Shown: piece by piece, positions 9,770 through 19,087 of the stretch
How the letters are laid out: the number at the start of each line of letters is the position of its first letter
Numbering within the stretch: the stretch's first letter is position 1
Source of the DNA: Variovorax sp. N23
GTDB lineage: Bacteria; Pseudomonadota; Gammaproteobacteria; Burkholderiales; Burkholderiaceae_C
Assembly: GCF_025486315.1 (NCBI RefSeq)
Contig: NZ_JAOOPY010000003.1
Coordinates: 248,001-312,000, forward strand
Direction of reading: 5' to 3'
DNA: 64,000 bases
Program-made: the position numbers and the translations under genes
The notes under the pieces: generated by a model
What the model was told of the DNA's origin: nothing
The model's input: the letters and a program-made list of their open reading frames with translations, nothing else
Database searches by the model: none

Positions 9770-10999
9770 ATGACGGACACGCTGATCAAGGTCGACCTGA
9801 CGAAGTCGCCCACCGAAAACGAGATGATCCACAACCGCTGGCATCCGGACATTCCGATGGCCTGCTGGGTCAACCCGGGCGACGACTTCATCCTCGAGAC
9901 CTTCGACTGGACCGGCGGCTTCATCCAGAACAACGACAGCGCCGACGATGTGCGCGACATCGACCTCACCACCGTGCACTACCTGTCGGGCCCGGTGGGC
10001 GTGAAGGGCGCGGAGCCCGGCGACCTGCTGGTGGTCGACCTGCTCGACATCGGTGCCAAGCCCGATTCGCTGTGGGGCTTCAACGGCTTCTTCTCGAAGA
10101 AGAACGGCGGCGGCTTCCTGACCGACCACTTCCCGCTGGCGCAGAAGTCGATCTGGGACTTCAAGGGCATGTTCACCAGCTCGCGCCACGTGCCGGGCGT
10201 GAACTTCGCCGGCCTGATCCATCCCGGCCTGATCGGCTGCCTGCCCGACAAGCCGATGCTCGACCTGTGGAACGCGCGCGAGCAGCAACTCATCGACACC
10301 GACCCGACCCGCGTGCCCGGCCTGGCGAACCCGCCCTCGGCCGGCACCGCCCACATGGGCAAGATGACCGGCGAGGCGCGTGCCAAGGCCGCGGCCGAAG
10401 GCGCCCGCACCGTGCCACCGCGCGAGCATGGCGGCAACTGCGATATCAAGGACCTGTCACGTGGCTCGAAGGTCTTCTTCCCGGTCTACGTCGATGGCGC
10501 GGGCCTTTCCGTGGGCGACCTGCACTTCAGCCAGGGCGACGGCGAGATCACCTTCTGCGGCGCCATCGAGATGGCCGGCTGGGTGCACATGAAGGTCACG
10601 CTCATCAAGGGCGGCATGGCCAAGTACGGCATCAAGAACCCGATCTTCAAGCCCAGCGTGATGACGCCGAACTACAAGGACTTCCTGATCTTCGAAGGCA
10701 TCTCGGTCGACGAGGCCGGCAAGCAGTACTACCTCGACGTGAACGTGGCCTACCGCCAGGCCTGCCTGAACGCCATCGAGTACCTGAAGAAGTTCGGCTA
10801 CTCCGGCGCGCAGGCCTATTCGATCCTCGGCACGGCGCCGGTGCAGGGTCACATCAGCGGCGTGGTCGACGTGCCCAACTCCTGCGCCACGCTGTGGCTG
10901 CCGACCGAGATCTTCGACTTCGACATCAACCCGAACGCCAGCGGGCCGACGAAGTTCATCGACGGCAGCATCGACATGCCACTGTCGCAGGACGTCTGA
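9770..10999 (+). CDS. fmdA: Formamidase FmdA (acetamidase/formamidase family)
   Basis: A 409-aa cytoplasmic amidohydrolase of the FmdA_AmdA family, matching the usual length of about 405-410. It would hydrolyse formamide to formate and ammonia, and possibly other short amides. Characteristic stretches include HNRWHPDIPMACWVNPGDDF, EHGGNCDIKDLSRGS and LYIVDV-like beta segments. The ATG at 9770 has GGAG 9 nt upstream. The position directly after urtE implies that imported substrate is hydrolysed by the product of the same operon. This class is unrelated in sequence to the nitrilase-type amidase encoded at 16519-17562. Confidence 0.93.
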   Translation: MTDTLIKVDLTKSPTENEMIHNRWHPDIPMACWVNPGDDFILETFDWTGGFIQNNDSADDVRDIDLTTVHYLSGPVGVKGAEPGDLLVVDLLDIGAKPDSLWGFNGFFSKKNGGGFLTDHFPLAQKSIWDFKGMFTSSRHVPGVNFAGLIHPGLIGCLPDKPMLDLWNAREQQLIDTDPTRVPGLANPPSAGTAHMGKMTGEARAKAAAEGARTVPPREHGGNCDIKDLSRGSKVFFPVYVDGAGLSVGDLHFSQGDGEITFCGAIEMAGWVHMKVTLIKGGMAKYGIKNPIFKPSVMTPNYKDFLIFEGISVDEAGKQYYLDVNVAYRQACLNAIEYLKKFGYSGAQAYSILGTAPVQGHISGVVDVPNSCATLWLPTEIFDFDINPNASGPTKFIDGSIDMPLSQDV

Positions 11000-11003
11000 G
11001 CCG

Positions 11004-11342
11004 ATGCCGACCTACGACTACGAATGCCGCGCCTGCGGCGGCTTCGATGCACTGCGCAGCGTGAGCCGGCGCGACGAGCCCGCCGCCTGTCCGGCCTGCG
11101 GTGCGGCGTCGCCGCGCGTGATGTCGGCCGCGCCGCGCCTGGCGCTGATGGCCGGCAGCACCCGCAGCGCCATCGAGACCAACGAGCGCGCACGGCACGA
11201 GCCGAAGAGTTCGAAGGACTACCAGCGGCTGAAGCACCCGTCGGGCTGCGGATGCTGCAGCACCAAGCGCGGGGCGACGGTGACCGCCACCAATGGCGTG
11301 AAGGGCGCGCCGAGCCGGCGGCCTTGGATGATCAGCCACTGA
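11004..11342 (+). CDS. fmdB: FmdB-family zinc-ribbon protein
   Basis: A 112-aa protein beginning MPTYDYECRACG, the hallmark of the FmdB regulatory-protein family. Two CxxC pairs (YECRACG and ACPACGA) form the zinc ribbon in the first 40 residues; a third Cys cluster (GCGCC) lies near residue 77. It starts 4 bp after fmdA. FmdB was named for a role in amidase/amide-porin expression in Methylophilus, but its molecular function is not established. The 3' end overlaps the convergent monooxygenase gene by 11 bp. Confidence 0.88.
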   Translation: MPTYDYECRACGGFDALRSVSRRDEPAACPACGAASPRVMSAAPRLALMAGSTRSAIETNERARHEPKSSKDYQRLKHPSGCGCCSTKRGATVTATNGVKGAPSRRPWMISH

Positions 11343-12999
11343 CGGCCGCCATTGCGCGGCCGCACAGCATGGCGACCAGCGCCTCGGCCTGCGCCGGGAG
11401 CCGGTCGCCGCGCCAGACCACGTGCTGGTCGGCGCGGCAGAGCACCAGCCGGTGCGCATAGGCCGGCGGCAGCGTCGCGGCCTCGACGTCGAGCAGTTGC
11501 AGCGGCATGCCGGCACGGCGCGCGGCGTGCTGCAGCGCGCTGGCGTCGACCGTCGGGTCCAGGCGCAGCAACGTGTAGCCGGGGCCGAACGCGTCGTAGG
11601 CCGAGCGCCCGTCGGGCAGCCAGAAGTGCGGCGCCCGGCAGCCCGGGACCGTCGAGGGCGTGAAGCTGCCCATCGAGTAGCCCGGCGGCTGTGCGTCGTC
11701 GTAGGCGATGATCGGCGAGCCGGCGTAGTAGTAGCCGAAGTTCAGGCCGGCGCAGCAGAACTGCTGGACGTTGAGATCGTAGGCTTCGTGCCCGATGGCC
11801 TCGCGCAGCGCGTCACCGGCCGGGCCCGGCGCCTCGATGTCCTGCGGCACGGCGCCGCGCGCGCGGATCATCTTCTGGGCGTGCGCCATCGCGAACTGCG
11901 ACACCTGTTCGGTGATCGGCTGGCGCTCGGCCTCGTAGGCATCGAGGATGGACGCATCGCCCCAGCCCTGCGCGTGCGCGGCGAGCAGCCACGCCAGGTT
12001 GACCGCATCCGCGATCCCGGCGTTCATCCCATAGCCGGCGTAGGGCACCCACAGGTGCGCCGCATCGCCGGCCAGGAACACGCGGCCCTCGCGGAAGCGG
12101 TCGGCCACCAGCCGGCGTCCGACCCAGTCCTCCTTGCTGATCACCTCGTAGGCGAAGTCGTCGCCGACGCCGAGGATCTCGCGGATCGAGCGGTCGCGGT
12201 CCACCGCGTCGAAGTCCGGCTCGTCGGGGTTCAGGTGGTTGTGCACCAGCCAGTTCTCGTGGCCGTCGATCGCGAACACGGTGCCGCAGCGCCGCGGGTT
12301 CATCGCGTAGTACGACCAGGCCGGCTTGCCCGGGATCATCGCGCGCAGTTGCGGTGCGCGGATGTAGGTCGACTGCACGCGCTGGATCACCGGCGTGCCC
12401 TCCAGCTTCGCGCCGATCTGCTTGCGCACGCCGGAACTGCCGCCGTCGCAGCCGACCAGGTAGCGGCAGCGCACGCTGCGCGGGGCGCCGCTGTCCAGGT
12501 CCAGCAGGGTGGCCGACACGCCCTCGTCGTCCTGCTCGAAGCCGGTGAACTGCGTGCGGTTGAGCAGCGTCACGCCGGGCTGCGCCGCGGCGTGCGCCAG
12601 CAGGATCGGCTCGAGGAAGATCTGGTTGATCCGGTGCGGCGGCTCTGCGGTCGGCCACCACGCGTCGGGGCCTTCCGTCTCGGTGTAGCGGTCGCGCCGG
12701 CACGGGATCGGGATGCGGGTGAGTTCGAGGCCGGTCACGCTGGTGCGGAACGCCACGTCGTTCGGATAGTCCTCGGGCAGCCCGGCGTCGCGCAGCATGC
12801 CGGCTACGCCGAGTCGGCGGAACTGCTCCATCGTGCGGGCGGCGACGTGGTTGCACTTCACGTTCGGCGGCTCGGCGTAATGGCGGGTCTCGACGACCAC
12901 GACCTGCAGGCCGCGCGAGGCGAGGTCCATCGCCAGCGTCAGGCCCACCGGCCCGGCGCCCACGATCAGTACGTCGGTGTTCAGTTTGTCGAAGCGCAT
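11332..12999 (-). CDS. FAD-dependent aromatic-type monooxygenase
   Basis: A 555-aa flavoprotein hydroxylase of the FAD_binding_3 (PheA/TfdB/MhpA-like) class. The N-terminal dinucleotide fold is VIVGAGPVGLTLAMDLASRG, the middle motif is YLVGCDGGSSGVRKQIG, and the second FAD motif is RVFLAGDAAHLWVPYAGYGM; a thioredoxin-like C-terminal domain follows. The family typically hydroxylates phenolic or heteroaromatic rings with NAD(P)H and O2; the substrate here is unknown. The ATG at 12999 follows the TctC-type gene by 8 bp and has a GAGGGA site, so the two are co-transcribed. Confidence 0.88.
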   Translation of the reverse strand: MRFDKLNTDVLIVGAGPVGLTLAMDLASRGLQVVVVETRHYAEPPNVKCNHVAARTMEQFRRLGVAGMLRDAGLPEDYPNDVAFRTSVTGLELTRIPIPCRRDRYTETEGPDAWWPTAEPPHRINQIFLEPILLAHAAAQPGVTLLNRTQFTGFEQDDEGVSATLLDLDSGAPRSVRCRYLVGCDGGSSGVRKQIGAKLEGTPVIQRVQSTYIRAPQLRAMIPGKPAWSYYAMNPRRCGTVFAIDGHENWLVHNHLNPDEPDFDAVDRDRSIREILGVGDDFAYEVISKEDWVGRRLVADRFREGRVFLAGDAAHLWVPYAGYGMNAGIADAVNLAWLLAAHAQGWGDASILDAYEAERQPITEQVSQFAMAHAQKMIRARGAVPQDIEAPGPAGDALREAIGHEAYDLNVQQFCCAGLNFGYYYAGSPIIAYDDAQPPGYSMGSFTPSTVPGCRAPHFWLPDGRSAYDAFGPGYTLLRLDPTVDASALQHAARRAGMPLQLLDVEAATLPPAYAHRLVLCRADQHVVWRGDRLPAQAEALVAMLCGRAMAAVSG

Positions 13000-13007
13000 G
13001 GGTTCCC

Positions 13008-13991
13008 TCAGTCGAGCTTGATGTGGGCGGTGCGGATGACCTTCGCCCATTTCTTGGTTTCGGAAGCGATGTAGGCGCCGAAGGCCGCGGGCGTGCCCGG
13101 TGCCGGCTCGACGCCCAGGTTGCGCATGCTGGCCTGCGTCTGCCCGTCGGCCAGCGCGGCGTTGATCTGCGCATTGAGCCGGGCGACGATGGCATCGGGC
13201 GTGCCGGCCGGTGCGACGATGCCGAACCAGCCGGTGGAGTCGTAGCCCGGCAGGCCGGCCTCGGCGACGGTGGGCACGTCGGGCAGCATCGGCAGCCGGC
13301 GCACGCTGGTCACGGCATAGGCGATCAGCTTGCCGGCCTTGATCTGCTGGAGCGCCGAGGGCAGGTCGACGATGGCCAGCGGGATCTGGCCGCCCAGCAC
13401 GTCGAGTGCCGCCGGGCCCGAGCCGCGGTAGGGCACCTCGACGAAGCGTGCATTGGCCATCTGGGCGAACAACGCGGCCGACAGATGCATGGCGGTGCCG
13501 TTGCCGCCGTGCCCGATCGACAGGCTGCCGGGCGCCTTGCGGGCCTGCGAGATGAGTTCGGCCTGGGTGCGCGCCGCCATCGATGAATGGCCGACGAGCA
13601 CGAAGGGGATCGCTGCGAGCATCCCCACCGGCCTGAAGTCCTTCACCGGATCGAAGGGCATCTGCGGATAGAGGCTCACGTTGGCCGCCAGCGCGCCGGC
13701 GGCACCGAGGCCGATGGTGTAGCCGTCGCCGGGCGCTTTCGCGACCACCGTGAGACCGACATTGCCGCCTGCGCCGGGCCGGTTGTCCACGATGACGGGC
13801 TGGCCCAGCTTCTCGTTGAGCTGGGGCACCAGCATCCGGAACACGGCATCCGCGCTGCCGCCGGGCGGAAAGGTCACGATGGCGCGGATGGGCTTGTTGG
13901 GGAAGTCGGTCTGCGCCTGGGCGGCGGCCGGCCCGGCGAGCGGGACGCAGAGGGCGGCCAGCCACCCGACGCGCACGAGAAATGGATGCAT
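13008..13991 (-). CDS. Tripartite tricarboxylate transporter receptor (TctC/Bug family)
   Basis: A 327-aa periplasmic binding protein. It has a cleavable signal (residues 1 to about 25, ending AQAQ). The family signature FPNKPIRAIVTFPPGGSADA follows, and the central GGNGTAMHLSAALF stretch is typical of Bug proteins. An AAGGAG site 7 nt upstream of the ATG at 13991 decides the start over the in-frame ATG at 14018. It probably captures the carboxylate substrate oxidised by the downstream monooxygenase. No TctA/TctB permease is in the window, as is common for orphan Bug receptors in Burkholderiales. Confidence 0.92.
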   Translation of the reverse strand: MHPFLVRVGWLAALCVPLAGPAAAQAQTDFPNKPIRAIVTFPPGGSADAVFRMLVPQLNEKLGQPVIVDNRPGAGGNVGLTVVAKAPGDGYTIGLGAAGALAANVSLYPQMPFDPVKDFRPVGMLAAIPFVLVGHSSMAARTQAELISQARKAPGSLSIGHGGNGTAMHLSAALFAQMANARFVEVPYRGSGPAALDVLGGQIPLAIVDLPSALQQIKAGKLIAYAVTSVRRLPMLPDVPTVAEAGLPGYDSTGWFGIVAPAGTPDAIVARLNAQINAALADGQTQASMRNLGVEPAPGTPAAFGAYIASETKKWAKVIRTAHIKLD

Positions 13992-14036
13992 GCGATGTCT
14001 CCTTCTTATTGGTGGCACGCATTGGACGACGCAGCA

Positions 14037-14054
14037 ATTGATTCGTAAATCAAT
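14037..14054. promoter_or_regulatory. LysR-type operator dyad
   Basis: A perfect interrupted palindrome, ATTGATT-CGTA-AATCAAT, lies in the 92-bp divergent intergenic region between the TctC-type gene and the LysR gene. It includes the T-N11-A arrangement expected of LysR boxes. It probably binds the divergently encoded regulator and controls both directions. Confidence 0.6.
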
Positions 14055-14083
14055 AAATTCAGAAGCAAATATGATGTTGTCTG

Positions 14084-14995
14084 ATGAATGCGAACTTCAG
14101 TCCGACCATCCGCCAGCTGCGTGCCTTCGTGCAGGTGCACCGGCTGCGCAAGCTCAGTGCGGCGGCGGAAAAGCTGTTCGTGACGCAGTCGGCGGTGAGC
14201 ATGCTGATCCGCCAGCTGGAAGAGGGACTGGGTGCGCGGCTGTTCGACCGCACCACGCGCTCGCTGCAGCCGACGGCGGCGGCGAACGACATGCTGGCGA
14301 CCGCGGAGCGCATCCTGCGCGACGTGGACGCGCTGTCCAGTGGCTTCCGCGAGCTGTCGACGCTGGAGCGGGGCCGCGTCTGCGTGGCGATCACGCCCTC
14401 GCTCGCCGCCTTCCTGCTGCCGAACGCGATACGCAGCTTCGTGGCCAGCCATCCGCAGGTGCGGGTGGTGATCGACGACTGCGCGCCGGACCAGTTCGTC
14501 TCGCGGATCATCGGGGAGCATGTGGACTTCGGCGTCGGCACCCCCGAGCGGCCGGGGGCCGAGGTCGACACCGAGCCGCTGCTGCGCGACCACCTGGCCT
14601 TCGTGTGCCTGCAGGACCATCCGCTGGCCGGCGCGCGTGCGGTGCGCTGGGCCGACCTCGCATCCCATCCCGTGATCACGGTGCGGCCCGGCTACGGCAT
14701 CCGGCCCTTGATCGACGTCACCGCGGCCCGCGCGGGCGTGAGCCTGAACGTGGTGAACGAGGTCTCGTTCCTGGCGACCGCGCTGTGGATGACGGCCAGC
14801 GGCATGGGCGCATCCATCATGCCTTCGGCCTTTGCGCGTGCATCGGGGGATGCCTCGTTGCGCATCAGGCCGATCTCGGCACCGCGCGTGTCGCGCGACG
14901 TGTCGGTGGTGACGAAGCGCGGTCGCTCGCTGTCGGCCGCCAGCGAGAACTTCATCGCCACGCTGCGCCGCGTGCTGCAGATGCCGCCGGCCTGA
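14084..14995 (+). CDS. LysR-family transcriptional regulator
   Basis: A 303-aa regulator with an N-terminal winged HTH (about 8-65: LRAFVQVHRLRKLSAAAEKL and SQLEEGLGARLFDR-like helix) and a C-terminal periplasmic-binding-like effector domain. It is divergent from the TctC receptor and monooxygenase genes, with a dyad between them. It is therefore likely their regulator, with the pathway substrate as co-inducer. The substrate is not known. Confidence 0.9.
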   Translation: MNANFSPTIRQLRAFVQVHRLRKLSAAAEKLFVTQSAVSMLIRQLEEGLGARLFDRTTRSLQPTAAANDMLATAERILRDVDALSSGFRELSTLERGRVCVAITPSLAAFLLPNAIRSFVASHPQVRVVIDDCAPDQFVSRIIGEHVDFGVGTPERPGAEVDTEPLLRDHLAFVCLQDHPLAGARAVRWADLASHPVITVRPGYGIRPLIDVTAARAGVSLNVVNEVSFLATALWMTASGMGASIMPSAFARASGDASLRIRPISAPRVSRDVSVVTKRGRSLSAASENFIATLRRVLQMPPA

Positions 14996-15066
14996 GAGGC
15001 TGAGCCGGCGCCCATCGGCGACGCCGTGCGGTGCCGCGTGTTCAGCGTCGCCGGTCTCGGCCTCTC
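14994..15066. terminator. Shared convergent terminator-like hairpin
   Basis: The arms GAGAGGCTGAGCCGGCG (14994-15010) and its near-complement at 15049-15066 flank a GC-rich centre in the 69-bp gap between the convergent LysR and yebC genes. There is no clear U-tract on either side, so termination efficiency is uncertain. Confidence 0.45.
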
Positions 15067-15778
15067 AACCCGCCAGCCCCGCGTACACGTTCTGCACGTC
15101 GTCGTTGGCGTCGATCGCCGCGAGGAACACCTCGACTTCTTCCAGCTGTTCGGCGCTCAGCGTCGCCGGGTCGATCGGGTTCTTCGGCTTGTAGCCCAGC
15201 TTGGCCGACAGCACCTGGAAGCCCTGCCCGGGCAGGGCCTTGCTCACCAGATCGAGGTCGGTCGGCGCGGTGAGGAAGAGAGTGGTGCCGTCTTCCTCGC
15301 CGGGCTCCAGGTCCTGCGCGCCGGCCTCGATGGCGGCCATCTCCGGGTCGGCGCCGGCGGAGGCAGGCGCGGCCTCGATCATGCCCAGGTGCTCGAAGTC
15401 CCAGGCCACCGAGCCGGAGGTGCCGAGCTGGCCCTTGCGGAACAGCACGCGCATTTGCGGTGCGGTGCGGTTCACGTTGTCGGTCAGGCACTCGACCATC
15501 ACCGGCACCTGGTGCGGCGCGAAGCCCTCGTAGACGACATGCTCGAAATGCACTGCCTCACCGGTGAGGCCCGCGCCCTTCTTGATGGCGCGGTCGAGCG
15601 TGTCCTTGGGCATCGACACCTTGCGGGCCTGTTCGACCACCAGCCGCAGCCGGGCGTTCGATGCCGGGTCGGCGCCGTTGCGGGCGGCGACCATGATTTC
15701 CTTGGCCAGCTTGCCGAAGAGCCGCCCCTTGGCGTTGGCCGCCACGTCCTTGTGCTTTGCTTTCCATTGCGCGCCCAT
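15065..15778 (-). CDS. YebC/PmpR-family protein
   Basis: A 237-aa protein starting [28 protein letters not shown], a slight variant of the usual MAGHSKW... YebC N-terminus. The family region [27 protein letters not shown] is present, and family length is matched. YebC proteins are DNA-binding regulators or, in the recently recognised role, translation factors that relieve ribosome stalling at polyproline. The AAGGAG site fits the ATG at 15778. The variant N-terminus suggests the YeeN/YebC paralogue branch. Confidence 0.88.
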   Translation of the reverse strand: MGAQWKAKHKDVAANAKGRLFGKLAKEIMVAARNGADPASNARLRLVVEQARKVSMPKDTLDRAIKKGAGLTGEAVHFEHVVYEGFAPHQVPVMVECLTDNVNRTAPQMRVLFRKGQLGTSGSVAWDFEHLGMIEAAPASAGADPEMAAIEAGAQDLEPGEEDGTTLFLTAPTDLDLVSKALPGQGFQVLSAKLGYKPKNPIDPATLSAEQLEEVEVFLAAIDANDDVQNVYAGLAG

Positions 15779-15842
15779 GTCGATCTCCTTGCGTTCTGCG
15801 ATGCCTGGCGGCGAAGCAGCGACTGTACGCGCGCCGACGTGC

Positions 15843-16421
15843 TCAGCGGGCCGCGGGCAAGGCGGGGAGCATGTCGCTGCGCAGTCGCTCGGCCAGCCGC
15901 ACCAGCGCAGCCTCGGCCGACTCGGCGATCTCGGTCGAGCGCGTCAGCATCAGGTTCAGCCGCTGGCCCAGCCCCTCGACCATCACGCCGCTGGCGCGCT
16001 CGCGGATCACGCCGTCGGCGCCGGTCTCGCAGTCGACGGTGGCGCACACGCGCTCGGCGTAGGTGCCCGGTGCGACGCCATACACCACCACCGGCTTGCC
16101 CAGCGCGGTGGCGAAACCCACCTCGAACACCGTGCCCGAATCGGGCTCGTGGCCGCGGAAGGGCACGAGGTTGGCGATCACGCCGTCGGCCTCGCGGATC
16201 AGGCGCACATTGCCTTCGTAGATGCGCTGGGCGCGCTCCTCGTCGCCCAGGCGCCGGTCGGCCGCGATGCCGCCGTCGGAGGGCGGCACGCCCTGCAGGC
16301 CGAGCGTGTCGCAGAAGGTGACCAGGCGCTCGAAGAGCGCCTCGCTGTCGCGGAAGAAGACATCCGGGCCGGCGAGGTAGATGCGGGGGCGTGAGGATTC
16401 GGAAGAGGGGGAGGAAGGCAT
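15843..16421 (-). CDS. Nucleoside 2-deoxyribosyltransferase-like protein
   Basis: A 192-aa protein of the Nuc_deoxyrib_tr family. The motifs [37 protein letters not shown] (Glu nucleophile region) and [12 protein letters not shown] follow family order. It may exchange or hydrolyse the base of deoxynucleosides in salvage, or act as a nucleotide hydrolase; I cannot tell which. It is divergent to amiE, whose operator starts 17 bp beyond this start codon. Confidence 0.82.
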   Translation of the reverse strand: MPSSPSSESSRPRIYLAGPDVFFRDSEALFERLVTFCDTLGLQGVPPSDGGIAADRRLGDEERAQRIYEGNVRLIREADGVIANLVPFRGHEPDSGTVFEVGFATALGKPVVVYGVAPGTYAERVCATVDCETGADGVIRERASGVMVEGLGQRLNLMLTRSTEIAESAEAALVRLAERLRSDMLPALPAAR

Positions 16422-16437
16422 CGTGCCATTGTGGCGC

Positions 16438-16482
16438 TACGTCAATCAACGTATTCGGCGCAGCGGGCGCCCTTCGCAGAAT
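16438..16482 (+). promoter_or_regulatory. amiE promoter with 16-bp dyad operator
   Basis: TACGTCAATCAACGTA (16438-16453) is the exact reverse complement of the urtA operator. It is followed by the same TTCGGC hexamer (16454-16459), a 17-bp spacer and CAGAAT (16477-16482) as the -10. Identical geometry at both promoters argues for one activator controlling urea/amide uptake and amidase. Confidence 0.72.
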
Positions 16483-16518
16483 CGATGCTGCCCCCACCAC
16501 CCCCACGAGGTCGATGCC

Positions 16519-17562
16519 ATGATCCACGGCGATATTTCAAGCAGCAAGGACACCGTCGGTGTCGCGGTCGTCAACTACAAGATGCCGCGCCTGCACACCA
16601 AAGCCGAGGTGCTCGACAACTGCAAGGCCATGGCGAAGATGGTGGTCGGCATGAAATCCGGCCTGCCGGGGCTCGACCTGGTGATCTTCCCCGAGTACTC
16701 GACGCACGGGATCATGTACGACAGCGGCGAGATGTACGAGAACGCCGCCAGCGTGCCCGGCGCCGAGACCGAAATCTTCGCCGAGGCCTGCCGCAAGGCC
16801 AAGGTGTGGGGCGTGTTCTCGCTGACCGGCGAGCGGCACGAGGCGCATCCGGACAAGGCGCCCTACAACACGCTCATCCTGATGAACGACCAGGGCGAGA
16901 TCGTCCAGAAGTACCGCAAGATCATGCCGTGGACGCCCATCGAGGGCTGGTACCCGGGCAACCGCACCTACGTGAGCGACGGGCCGAAGGGGCTGAAGGT
17001 CAGCCTCATCATCTGCGACGACGGCAACTACCCCGAGATCTGGCGCGACTGCGCGATGAAGGGCGCCGAACTGATCGTGCGCTGCCAGGGCTACATGTAC
17101 CCGGCGAAGGAGCAGCAGATCCTCATCAGCAAGGCCATGGCCTTCGCCAACAACACCTACGTGGCGGTGGCCAACGCGGCCGGCTTCGACGGCGTGTACT
17201 CGTACTTCGGCCACTCCGCGCTGATCGGTTTCGACGGCCGCACGCTGGGCGAATGCGGCGAGGAAGAGATGGGCATCCAGTACGCGGCGCTGAGCAAGAG
17301 CCTGATCCGCGACTTCCGCCGGCACGGCCAGTCGGAGAACCACCTCTTCAAGCTGGTGCACCGCGGCTACACCGGTCTCATCAACTCGGGCGACGGCGAC
17401 AAGGGCGTGGCCGACTGCCCCTACGAGTTCTACCGCCAGTGGATCGCCGACCCGCAGGGCACGCGCGAGCGGGTGGAGTCCTTCACGCGCAGCACCGTCG
17501 GCACGGCCGAGGCGCCGATCGAGGGGATTCCGAACGAGGAGACCGTCAACCGGTATCGATGA
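16519..17562 (+). CDS. amiE: Aliphatic amidase AmiE
   Basis: A 347-aa nitrilase-superfamily amidase, the same length class as Pseudomonas AmiE (346 aa) and close to it throughout. The catalytic Glu59 (FPEYS), Lys134 (KYRKIMPW) and Cys166 (LIICDDG) fall at the classical positions when the ATG at 16519 is used, which fixes the start. It hydrolyses short aliphatic amides to the carboxylic acid and ammonia in the cytoplasm. The EGWYPG loop after Trp138 favours AmiE over formamidase AmiF. It stands alone, with its own promoter carrying the operator shared with urtA. Confidence 0.95.
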   Translation: MIHGDISSSKDTVGVAVVNYKMPRLHTKAEVLDNCKAMAKMVVGMKSGLPGLDLVIFPEYSTHGIMYDSGEMYENAASVPGAETEIFAEACRKAKVWGVFSLTGERHEAHPDKAPYNTLILMNDQGEIVQKYRKIMPWTPIEGWYPGNRTYVSDGPKGLKVSLIICDDGNYPEIWRDCAMKGAELIVRCQGYMYPAKEQQILISKAMAFANNTYVAVANAAGFDGVYSYFGHSALIGFDGRTLGECGEEEMGIQYAALSKSLIRDFRRHGQSENHLFKLVHRGYTGLINSGDGDKGVADCPYEFYRQWIADPQGTRERVESFTRSTVGTAEAPIEGIPNEETVNRYR

Positions 17563-17739
17563 GGCGATGGCGAAACCGCCTTGGCGCAATCTTGCATCTA
17601 TGCTGCGAATGATCTAGCGCGCGACAGCGCGGTCTCTACTGGTTCGTCTACACGTCGTTGACACGCGCCGTGCAGTTGCAGGGAGCTTGAACAGCTAGGG
17701 GCCACCGTCTTCAGCACCGACGCAGCTCCGCGGGCCTAA

Positions 17740-17760
17740 CAGGCTGCTGAAATACTCCCC
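17740..17760. repeat. Left terminal inverted repeat of the IS5-family element
   Basis: A 21-bp repeat starting CAGGCTGCTGAAATAC is matched perfectly by the reverse complement at 19067-19087. It is preceded by CTAA (17736-17739), which is repeated immediately after the other end. Confidence 0.95.
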
Positions 17761-17872
17761 TGCGGACGAGCCCGTTCCTTCGGCGAGGGCTGCTTTTCAC
17801 ATGGCGAGCTGCGGGACGGCGTTTCGAGTCGGTTTTCTGATTGCCGAAGCTTCTCGAGCTTCTTTTCGGGCC

Positions 17873-19030
17873 TCACGCAGACTGCGGGCGGATTTGCCCC
17901 AGCGAGCGCATGCGCGTCAAGTTGTACGCCGTCATCGTCAACACGAACAGATGGTCCACGCGCTTGAGCCCTTGCACCATCACCTGGCGAATGCCCCCCA
18001 CCGTCTTGGCCCAGCCGAAGCCCTGCTCGATGAGCTTGCGCTTTCGCTGCGACAGCACGTAGCCCTCGCTGGCTGCGATGGCGTCGGGTACTGCCGAGCG
18101 ACGCCCTGACTTGTTCTGTGCCACGTGCGGTATCACGCCCATGTCCCGGCATGCATCGATGAATTCCTTGGCGTCATAGCCCTTGTCCGCGCCCAGCGTG
18201 ATGCTGATCGTGTCATCGGCTGCCGCCTCGCAAGCCCCATGGATCATGACCTTGGCAGCTTCCCGCTCGGCATGACCGTCGGCGGTGCTGACCATCGCGT
18301 TGGCGATCAGGCCATGGCGGTTGTCAGAGAGGGTATGGCCCATGTAGCGCATCTGGCTGGCCGTCTTGCCCTTGCGGTACAGCCGCGCATCCGCGTCGGT
18401 GCTGGATTCATGGGTGTCGTTGCTGCGGGTCTGGCCCTTGAAGCTGGTGGCTCCGGTGTTGTCGTCATTGCCGTCGTCGTCTTCATCGCCGGCGCCGTTC
18501 TTGCGCACGAAGCTGCGGTGGCTGGCCCACGCCTGGATGAGGGTGCCGTCCACGCTGAAGTGTTCGCCCGACAACCAGCCCTTGCGCTCGGCCGTCTCCA
18601 CGATGTGGTTGAACAATTCGATGATGGCGTCGTGCGCAATGAGTCGCTCGCGGTTCTTGGTGAACACCGTGGGCACCCAGACGGCGTCGTCCATGGCCAA
18701 GCCGATGAACCAACGATACAAGAGGTTGTATTGGGTCTGCTCCATGAGTTGGCGCTCCGAGCGCACGCTGAAGAAAATCTGCAAGAGCATCGCGCGCAGC
18801 AGCTTCTCCGGTGCGATGCTGGGACGCCCGCCCTTGATGTCGGCCTCGTACATGCCAGCAAACAGGCCGTCCATCTTGAGCAGTGCTTCGTTGACCATGG
18901 CCCGGATCGGGCGCAGCGGGTGATCCGCCGGTACGAAGTCCTCCAGGCGGCGCATGGTGAACAGGCTCTCGGTGAAGGTGTCGGCTCCGCGCATCGTCTG
19001 GGTCTTGTCTTGCAACTGTCGGGGGATCAA
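17873..19030 (-). CDS. IS5-family transposase
   Basis: A 385-aa DDE transposase. The N-terminal region RPSIAPEKLLRAMLLQIFFS and RSERQLMEQTQYNLLYRWF is typical of this IS5 group. Catalytic residues appear in HFSVDGTLIQAW (first Asp), LGADKGYDAKEF (second Asp) and RKLIEQGFGWAK (Glu). The first Met at 19030 is used; a second Met 12 residues in (MRGADTF) is also possible. The gene fills most of the element and appears intact. Confidence 0.93.
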   Translation of the reverse strand: MIPRQLQDKTQTMRGADTFTESLFTMRRLEDFVPADHPLRPIRAMVNEALLKMDGLFAGMYEADIKGGRPSIAPEKLLRAMLLQIFFSVRSERQLMEQTQYNLLYRWFIGLAMDDAVWVPTVFTKNRERLIAHDAIIELFNHIVETAERKGWLSGEHFSVDGTLIQAWASHRSFVRKNGAGDEDDDGNDDNTGATSFKGQTRSNDTHESSTDADARLYRKGKTASQMRYMGHTLSDNRHGLIANAMVSTADGHAEREAAKVMIHGACEAAADDTISITLGADKGYDAKEFIDACRDMGVIPHVAQNKSGRRSAVPDAIAASEGYVLSQRKRKLIEQGFGWAKTVGGIRQVMVQGLKRVDHLFVLTMTAYNLTRMRSLGQIRPQSA

Positions 19031-19066
19031 CTTCCAACGCTTGTGCTGTATCGCTGGCCGACTGGT

Positions 19067-19087
19067 GGGGAGTATTTCAGCAGCCTG
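19067..19087. repeat. Right terminal inverted repeat of the IS5-family element
   Basis: A perfect reverse complement of 17740-17760. It is followed directly by the CTAA duplication (19088-19091), which also supplies the stop codon of the neighbouring gene. Confidence 0.95.

Larger units (their letters stand above)
17740..19087 (-). mobile_element. Complete IS5-family insertion sequence
   Basis: A 1348-bp element bounded by perfect 21-bp inverted repeats and flanked by 4-bp direct repeats CTAA (17736-17739 and 19088-19091). This matches the YTAR target duplication of the IS5 family. It carries one intact transposase gene on the minus strand. Intact ends, direct repeats and open frame indicate a fairly recent insertion. 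It lies just downstream of the NucS-like gene, whose stop codon is part of the target duplication. Confidence 0.95.
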
